From UBA2185 sp964564625 (lineage in GTDB: Bacteria; Desulfobacterota; Syntrophia; Syntrophales; UBA2185), in NCBI GenBank assembly GCA_964564625.1, contig CAZMBE010000004.1:1-64000 (forward strand): a DNA stretch of 64,000 nt, read 5' to 3'. Made by a program: the position numbers and the translations under genes. Below, piece after piece: positions 58,914 through 64,000 of the stretch (position 1 is the stretch's first letter; each line of letters starts with the position of its first letter). Below the pieces are notes generated by a model. It worked only from the letters and a program-made list of their open reading frames with translations. It was not told the origin of the DNA and made no database searches.

Positions 58914-60152
58914 CTATCTCTTAATGTTCATCAGCTCCGTCATCATCTGATCCTGTGTGGTGATGACTCTCGCACTCGCCGAATACGCTTTCTGGGCCGT
59001 GATCATGTTGATAAACTCGGTGGCCACATCAGTGTTCGACATCTCCAGACTGTTTGATGACACATCACCCATTCCGGAGGCGCCGGGAATGTTTCTGATG
59101 GCTGGCCCGGAAGTTATCGTTTCAGCGAACAGATTGGCACCCATCTTTCTCAAACCCCAGGTATTATCGAAATCAGCAAGAACAATCTGGGCCAGGTCCG
59201 ACGTCTGCCCGTTCGTGAAGAAACCGCTTATGGTTCCATCGCCTGTGATGGAAAGGCTTTTTAAGAGACCGGAGGCGTAGCCGTCATTAGTGAGAGATTT
59301 AATGACGGATGTACTCGCATATTGAGTCATTGATAACGAAGTGGTACCGACAAGATCCCAGGTGAGCACATTCCCCGTGCCAATTGTCGCTCCGTTGGGA
59401 AGTGCTGCAAAAGTAACGGCCAGGTCAACCGGTGCAACCCATGCGGCTCCATTATACACGTTCACAAGATCCCCATCGGAATCAAACTGGAGCCCTGTGT
59501 ACGGGCATGCCGCATTCACTCCATCCAAGGTAACCTGAAAGTCCCATTCACCATTTGTTGCGGTCTTAGTGAAGGTAATACCAAGGCTGTGTCGATCTCC
59601 CAGCGAGTCATACACGGTCTGTGTGGTCGTGTAGGTATCAGTTGCCACTGTGTCGGAGTTCAGATTCACACCCACAGAGTACTCCGTCGTCGTTGCCGGT
59701 GCGGACTGGACATTTCTAAGAGAAATATCCGTAATCATTCCTGTGGAGGAACCGAAAAAGTTGTACCCCTGAAGCTTGTAACCGTTTGTATCGACAAGAT
59801 TGCCGCTGCTGTCCAGGTGAAATGCCCCTGCCCGTGTGTAAAATGTAGCACCGTCCTGGTCGTTCACCATGAAAAAACCGTCCCCGTCAATCGCCACATC
59901 GGTGGCATTACCTGTTGTCTCGAAAGAACCGGGACCGAACAGTGTACCGACTTCCGTTACCTCAACACCACGCCCTACCTGCATGGAACCTGACGAACCA
60001 CCGGAGATGCTCTGGCTTAAGACATCCGCGAAGAATATTTTACCCGCCTTATACCCTATTGTATTTACGTTCGCGATATTATTCGCTATGACGTCCATCT
60101 GTTTTGAACTGGAATTTAAGCCTGAAATCCCTGCCCATAATGCACTTCCCAT
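58914..60152 (-). CDS. flgE: Flagellar hook protein FlgE
   Basis: The 412-residue hook subunit has the N-terminal rod/hook motif MDVIANNIANVNTIGYKAGK and the C-terminal SLEMSNTDVATEFINMITAQ, KAYSASARVITTQDQMMTEL. The middle region is Thr/Gly-rich beta structure. The FlgE segment VTEVGTLFGPGSFETTGNAT is present. It follows flgD by 57 bases. Hook-size length, no disruption. Confidence 0.96.
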   Translation of the reverse strand: MGSALWAGISGLNSSSKQMDVIANNIANVNTIGYKAGKIFFADVLSQSISGGSSGSMQVGRGVEVTEVGTLFGPGSFETTGNATDVAIDGDGFFMVNDQDGATFYTRAGAFHLDSSGNLVDTNGYKLQGYNFFGSSTGMITDISLRNVQSAPATTTEYSVGVNLNSDTVATDTYTTTQTVYDSLGDRHSLGITFTKTATNGEWDFQVTLDGVNAACPYTGLQFDSDGDLVNVYNGAAWVAPVDLAVTFAALPNGATIGTGNVLTWDLVGTTSLSMTQYASTSVIKSLTNDGYASGLLKSLSITGDGTISGFFTNGQTSDLAQIVLADFDNTWGLRKMGANLFAETITSGPAIRNIPGASGMGDVSSNSLEMSNTDVATEFINMITAQKAYSASARVITTQDQMMTELMNIKR

Positions 60153-60209
60153 TGTTATGTCCTCCTTATAGTTATTGTCATATAGTTTTTTAGTTCTCTA
60201 CAATACATC

Positions 60210-60854
60210 TTAACTCGCCGGCTTCCTGATGGAGACAATATCGGCAAATGTGATATCCTGCCCGTTTATCGTAAGGTAAGGTACACCGTTTTTGATTGTA
60301 GCGCCCGTAACCTTTCCCGTTACCAATGTTGTGGGAGTTATTTCTTTTCCGCTCGTATCCGTCGCAGTTACCTCAAAGGTGTAAGTGCCTGCGGGAAGAT
60401 TTGCACAACTCCAGGTCAGCGAATTAGTCCCGGCACTTTGGGATCCGAAGGTCTGCGTTTTCACTAAAGCACCCTGGGCATTGTAAATATTCACACTTCC
60501 CTGTTTCACATCGCTCGGGAGATTATAGTAGAGGGTGTTTGTTGATCCATCGACTATGGAAGTATTTCCTTTGGCAGATACCTCATTGCCAATAAGATTC
60601 GCCACCTGTACATTATTGATGGATGTGAAGGAAGAACTCAGAGAGCTCATCTGTGTATTCATGTTCTGTAATTGTTCAAGGCTGGAGAACTGCGCCAACT
60701 GGGCGACAAATGCCGTTCCGTCAAGGGGATTGAGAGGATCCTGGTTCTTGAGTTGGGCGATGAGCATCTTCAGGAAATCATCCTTCCCCAGCACGGTTTT
60801 CTGCGTCTGACTGGAACTGGCAGCCCCATTAGTTATACTTGATACTGCGGCCAT
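60210..60854 (-). CDS. flgD: Hook cap protein FlgD
   Basis: The 214-residue hook scaffold has the N-terminal KDDFLKMLIAQLKNQDPLNP and PLDGTAFVAQLAQFSSLEQL, diagnostic of FlgD. The C-terminus has an Ig-like region (GSVNIYNAQGALVKTQTFGS; LPAGTYTFEVTATDTSGKEI) and the Tudor-like tail NGQDITFADIVSIRKPAS. The ATG at 60854 follows AGGAGGTGAAAAAA. It lies about 110 bases after fliK. Confidence 0.96.
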   Translation of the reverse strand: MAAVSSITNGAASSSQTQKTVLGKDDFLKMLIAQLKNQDPLNPLDGTAFVAQLAQFSSLEQLQNMNTQMSSLSSSFTSINNVQVANLIGNEVSAKGNTSIVDGSTNTLYYNLPSDVKQGSVNIYNAQGALVKTQTFGSQSAGTNSLTWSCANLPAGTYTFEVTATDTSGKEITPTTLVTGKVTGATIKNGVPYLTINGQDITFADIVSIRKPAS

Positions 60855-60961
60855 TTTTTTCACCTCCTGTAAGGGGCTTTGAGAGGTTCCCTCTTAATCA
60901 CCCCGCCTACTTCTTTGTGAAATTAATTTTATCCCCTCCCGCCAAATGCGGTTGAGTTCAT

Positions 60962-62545
60962 TCACGCAAACAAACTGATAATCCCCAGATACGGTTCATT
61001 CACCTCATTACCATGGCCCGGCACTGGTTGCTGGAGCAGGATTTCCTCTTTTGTATTTTCCCTTCGTCCTCGCCCATCCTCGAATAGAGCGCCCCCCCAC
61101 TGATGAAATCCTGGATTTTCGGATGATTTTTGCTGGACGAGAACATCAAAACGGTCCATATTCAGCCCCTGGTTCTGGAGGGCTGTCTTCAATTGGTCGA
61201 GATTAGAATGTAATACCTGCTTCACATCATGATTATCCGCTATCAGTACCAGCCGGACCATGTCGTTATGAACTTTGACATCCACGTTCAGCGTCCCGAG
61301 GTTGGGGGGTTCCAGTTTGATCACAATCCTGCCAGGACCCTGCTTCAACATCTTTGCGGTACCGTCCTCAATCTGATCCATAATATCCTGGAACAGAAGA
61401 GGAGTGACAATACCTCCATCCGTATTTACCCCTGAACCAAAATTCGCAATACCTTTCAGGCCTGAGAAATCAGCCTGAGCCGTCCACTGCGAAGTATCAG
61501 ATTTCGATACCAAGATATCATTCAGACTTCTCTCTACAGACTTCTCTGTTTGCGGCCCATCTGAGAAAAAGGTTTTATGTACATGCATTTTTTCATCTTC
61601 TTGGTTTACCGTATTCGTTGTAATTGTGCTTTCTCTTCCGCTTTCCGGCTTAAGTGAACTACTTTTTGTTACCATTTCATGTTCTTTTATATTTGATGAA
61701 GCCTTGTGAGCCATCACTCCCTTGATCTCGAACCCTTTGGAAAGGCCCATATCACCCTGAGACCTTCGGTCTTCGCCTCTATTACCATCGCGATTCTGTT
61801 TCATATCATCCGGTATATCCATTTTGCCGTTGATAATCTCCTTGACACCATCGTCTATGGTAGGATTTACATCGGGTTGAGTTTCATTCTCTATGGGGAT
61901 TGACTCCCTGGAGACTGCTTTTTTCATACCTATTGCCGCAGGAATATCCTTTAATAATGATACTGTTTCACCAGGTTCTGACGCGGATTCATTGTGAGCA
62001 GAATCGCTGCGCTGACCATGCATCGCCTTCGTGAGATCCTTTGTACGCTCCTTATCAACACTTCGTTCACTCTCCAAAACCTGAGAGTTTCCCAATTTAC
62101 CAAGAAAGATTTTCTTTTGTGTTTTTTCATCCAGGACAACTTTCAATGATGTGACTTCGGCAGATTTCTTCTCTGTTTTGTCAAGAGGAAAATCCTTTGC
62201 AAGCGTCACAGCCTCATTACCGGCGATTTTTTCTTCCTTCTTTATCACATTGTTTTTCCCGGCTTTAATGCTCGTGTTCCCCAGCAATACTTTTTCCACT
62301 TCATTTTTCACGCTGGGCAATCTCCCCTTGTTGAGTACGGAACCCGATTTTCCTTCACCTTTTTTCCCAGTTGATAGAATCGTCCCGCTTTTTTCCAGTA
62401 CAGTGGCAAATGAACCCAGTCCTCCCATAAGATCGAGAATGTTTTTCCCTTTTGTCCGTTTTTTGATAGTTTTGGCCACACCCTTGGACGGCGACGTATC
62501 TTGAACCGCATCGCTTAAAATCAATTTTGTTAATGAATGGTCCAT
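60962..62545 (-). CDS. fliK: Hook-length control protein FliK
   Basis: The roughly 527-residue secreted ruler protein has a long Lys/Ser/Glu-rich N-terminal part with no fold (about 1-370) and the FliK C-domain (about 395-475): GRIVIKLEPPNLGTLNVDVK, VHNDMVRLVLIADNHDVKQV, NLDQLKTALQNQGLNMDRFD. The start at 62545 (MDHSLTKLILSD) follows GCGGAGAATGGA; an ATG 24 codons upstream has a weaker site. It precedes flgD. A second FliK-like gene is at 43948. Confidence 0.9.
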   Translation of the reverse strand: MDHSLTKLILSDAVQDTSPSKGVAKTIKKRTKGKNILDLMGGLGSFATVLEKSGTILSTGKKGEGKSGSVLNKGRLPSVKNEVEKVLLGNTSIKAGKNNVIKKEEKIAGNEAVTLAKDFPLDKTEKKSAEVTSLKVVLDEKTQKKIFLGKLGNSQVLESERSVDKERTKDLTKAMHGQRSDSAHNESASEPGETVSLLKDIPAAIGMKKAVSRESIPIENETQPDVNPTIDDGVKEIINGKMDIPDDMKQNRDGNRGEDRRSQGDMGLSKGFEIKGVMAHKASSNIKEHEMVTKSSSLKPESGRESTITTNTVNQEDEKMHVHKTFFSDGPQTEKSVERSLNDILVSKSDTSQWTAQADFSGLKGIANFGSGVNTDGGIVTPLLFQDIMDQIEDGTAKMLKQGPGRIVIKLEPPNLGTLNVDVKVHNDMVRLVLIADNHDVKQVLHSNLDQLKTALQNQGLNMDRFDVLVQQKSSENPGFHQWGGALFEDGRGRRENTKEEILLQQPVPGHGNEVNEPYLGIISLFA

Positions 62546-62777
62546 TCCATTCTCCGCGATTTTTTTACATGGGTAAGAGCAAGAGACATGCCACGGGATT
62601 TGCAAATTAAAACGCATTATTTTTCCATAGGTTACAAAGAAAAGGAATTTACGAGGATCTCAAAGAGGCAAATATTGCCGCCTGTATCAAAATGAATCTG
62701 ATAAAAAATACCTGTGTCTTTTTTCTTCCAGCACTCAGCAGACATGCACCTACCAGTCCACAACCGCAGGGCACCTT
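62546..62777. other. fliK upstream region
   Basis: No gene was seen. Transcription of fliK must start here, since a strong terminator facing the same way lies just beyond it. A weak GG-N10-GC match on the minus strand (TGGACTG-GTAG-GTGCA, 62745-62760) is the best sigma-54 candidate but departs from the consensus. Confidence 0.3.
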
Positions 62778-62814
62778 AAAAAAAAAGGCGATTGGAGAAC
62801 AAACTCCAACCGCC
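62778..62814 (-). terminator. Rho-independent terminator ahead of fliK
   Basis: In the minus-strand RNA GGCGGUUGGAG pairs with CUCCAAUCGCC (one G-U) around a 6-base loop, then nine Us. It isolates fliK from the crystallin-like gene to the right. Confidence 0.88.
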
Positions 62815-62987
62815 GGTAATGCTCAATTGGCAATTGTTAGCTTAAATTTTCAAGATCAAAGATTAGCCCCCAATACTCAACACATTTGTTCTTAACCAAC
62901 AAGATCTCAGATTTCGCACAGTTCACCTCTTACTAAATAATAACACTTAGTACAAAACTTAAGAATTACTGGTAGAAATATGCATGA

Positions 62988-63016
62988 AAAGGCAGAATCA
63001 ATTTGACTCTGCCTTT
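62988..63016 (-). terminator. Hairpin terminator after crystallin-like gene
   Basis: AAAGGCAGA/TCTGCCTTT arms with an 11-base internal part sit about 50 bases after the stop codon and are followed by a short T-run (TTTT) on the minus strand. The 170 bases between this and the next terminator hold no clear gene. Confidence 0.65.
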
Positions 63017-63064
63017 CTGTGTCCATTCTTATTTTGTAAGTCTACTATCTGCCTTTAATTTCAA

Positions 63065-64000
63065 TCATCGCCTCTGCACCGGCATACGTACAGTAGGAGT
63101 TTGTGTCGGTGTACGAGAGGGGGTGGGTAGCATTTTAATAGGGGAATTGTCAATGATTTCGATCGATGAAACTTTATTTTCGAGTTGATAATTTGATAGC
63201 TGAAAAGTGTGTGAGGAGCTGCCTCCCGGGAGGGTAATGCACTTACCGGTAAACTTTTGGTTTTCACAGATTCTGACCACTACTTGGTTGTGAATGGGAT
63301 GATTCAAATTATCTGGCCAGATATGGATGACATCGGCAGCGTTGTCTAATGCTTTATACTCGATCCCCCAGAACGAGTTTTTTCGTACTGCCATCAACTC
63401 ATGTTGTGGGAAGAAGCGTGCAAAACCCATATCGCTTGTATCCTCAAGTAGGGCGCCCACCGGAAATTTCCACTCTTTGGGAAAGATGATGAGAGACCGT
63501 GCTTTGTCGTTATATTTGAATATTGAAGATAAATTATTTATGGATTGGAGGGTCACGTAACTCTTTCCACCCTTGTCGATATAAAACTTGTAATAAGTCC
63601 AAAACGCCACACCAACATTTGCCCCCACTTGGATTGATAATGTCTTGTTTATGAGGGTGTCAGGTACCTCGTAGACAAGTTTCTGACGCATGCCCGGCTC
63701 AAGCTTGTAACTCGCTTTATTCCCCCCGTAGTTGACATTCTCCCAAAGAGCAACTTCGTTCACAGCGATAGGTGGAGGGGCTTTCTGCACCTGTGTACGT
63801 GCAGGGGGAACCGGTTTAACAACGGTGGTGGGCTGCTTTATACTCACAGTCACAGGGGTGTGAATAACCTGGAGCGATGCTACTTTATTTTCGAATTGAT
63901 AATCGGAGAGCTTAAAATCTTGTATGATGCCGCCTCCCGGACCGGGGATGGTGATACACTTACCGCCGAAATTCTTCTGTTCGCAGAGTTTGACAGATAC
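63065..64000 (-). CDS. Beta/gamma-crystallin-like repeat protein (5' end beyond window)
   Basis: The frame is open to the right edge, giving at least 311 residues. Two crystallin-like units share KCITxPGxxxxxxFxLSxYQ and ENKV(A/S)S(L/I): CEQKNFGGKCITIPGPGG near the window edge and CENQKFTGKCITLPGGSS near the C-terminus. A third, VALWENVNYGGNKASYKLEP, starts the central domain. Pro/Thr-rich linkers (TTVVKPVPPARTQVQKAPPP) separate them. Such proteins are usually secreted and may bind calcium. The signal peptide, if any, is outside the window. Function unknown and unrelated to flagella. Confidence 0.7.
   Translation of the reverse strand, partial: VSVKLCEQKNFGGKCITIPGPGGGIIQDFKLSDYQFENKVASLQVIHTPVTVSIKQPTTVVKPVPPARTQVQKAPPPIAVNEVALWENVNYGGNKASYKLEPGMRQKLVYEVPDTLINKTLSIQVGANVGVAFWTYYKFYIDKGGKSYVTLQSINNLSSIFKYNDKARSLIIFPKEWKFPVGALLEDTSDMGFARFFPQHELMAVRKNSFWGIEYKALDNAADVIHIWPDNLNHPIHNQVVVRICENQKFTGKCITLPGGSSSHTFQLSNYQLENKVSSIEIIDNSPIKMLPTPSRTPTQTPTVRMPVQRR

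Noticed and set aside
62745..62760. Sigma-54-like GG-N10-GC site ahead of fliK
   Set aside because: The -12 box is GTGCA and the -24 box TGGAC, with a long leader; kept only as a weak note.
1..64000. tRNA, rRNA, CRISPR arrays, insertion sequences, prophage or attachment sites
   Set aside because: I looked for tRNA ends, CRISPR-type regular repeats and transposase genes and saw none.

Overview
This window is a flagellar, chemotaxis and motility supercluster from a Gram-negative bacterium. P- and L-ring genes (flgI, flgH), lipoproteins with clear lipoboxes, a PAS/LuxR regulator style common in syntrophic and sulfate-reducing lineages, and the gene order fliK-flgD-flgE-fliL-fliM-fliN-fliO-fliP-fliQ-fliR-flhB-flhA-flhF-flhG-fliA all suggest a deltaproteobacterium (Desulfobacterota), possibly near Syntrophales. 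That placement is inference. A 100-N scaffold gap shows this is a draft or metagenome assembly.

Layout. 126-6759 holds accessory and sensory genes: a lipoprotein, a TetR-family regulator with a 31-residue membrane peptide and a palindromic operator, a five-PAS LuxR-type regulator, two small unknown proteins, a metallo-beta-lactamase-fold protein and a single-domain response regulator. 6942-20806 (minus strand) reads motB, motA, PilZ, cheX, cheY, cheA, cheB, cheD, cheX-like, cheY-like, HDOD, second cheD, cheR, cheW, MCP, secreted Cache protein and an HTH/degenerate-receiver protein. The last gene listed is the first transcribed, and a sigma-28-type promoter lies just upstream of it, between inverted repeats. 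21325-28254 (plus strand) carries three TPR proteins, two of which are large glycosyltransferase or methyltransferase fusions. They lead into the flagellin gene and look like a flagellin-modification module.

28587-33888 (plus) encodes flagellin, fliD, fliS, a FliT/FlgN-like protein and flaG. 33913-43230 (minus) encodes fliW, csrA, flgL, flgK, flgN, flgM, flgJ, flgI, flgH, flgA, flgG and flgF, preceded by a good sigma-54 promoter. flgF is split only by an assembly gap. 43499-45904 holds an FlhB-like C-terminal domain protein, a FliK-like protein and two small coupled genes. 45990-58441 holds a degenerate histidine kinase, a secreted protein, a second FliL-like protein, fliA, flhG, flhF and the export, switch and fliL genes. 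58914-62545 holds flgE, flgD and fliK. A partial beta/gamma-crystallin-like protein runs off the right edge.

Regulation can be read from the DNA. Sigma-28-like promoters (TAAAGTTT/GCCGATAA type), mostly with a 12-base spacer, precede flagellin, flaG, flgM, probably fliD and a small-gene operon; one with 11 bases precedes the HTH/receiver gene. GG-N10-GC sigma-54 promoters precede flgF and fliL. The flagellin leader has a hairpin with GGA in its loop plus a GGA-containing ribosome binding site, matching CsrA control, and csrA and fliW are in the same window. flgB, flgC, fliE to fliJ, rpoN and an NtrC-type activator are not here. Points most worth a second look are the promoter between inverted repeats, the flagellin-modification genes, the CsrA leader and the false flgF gap.
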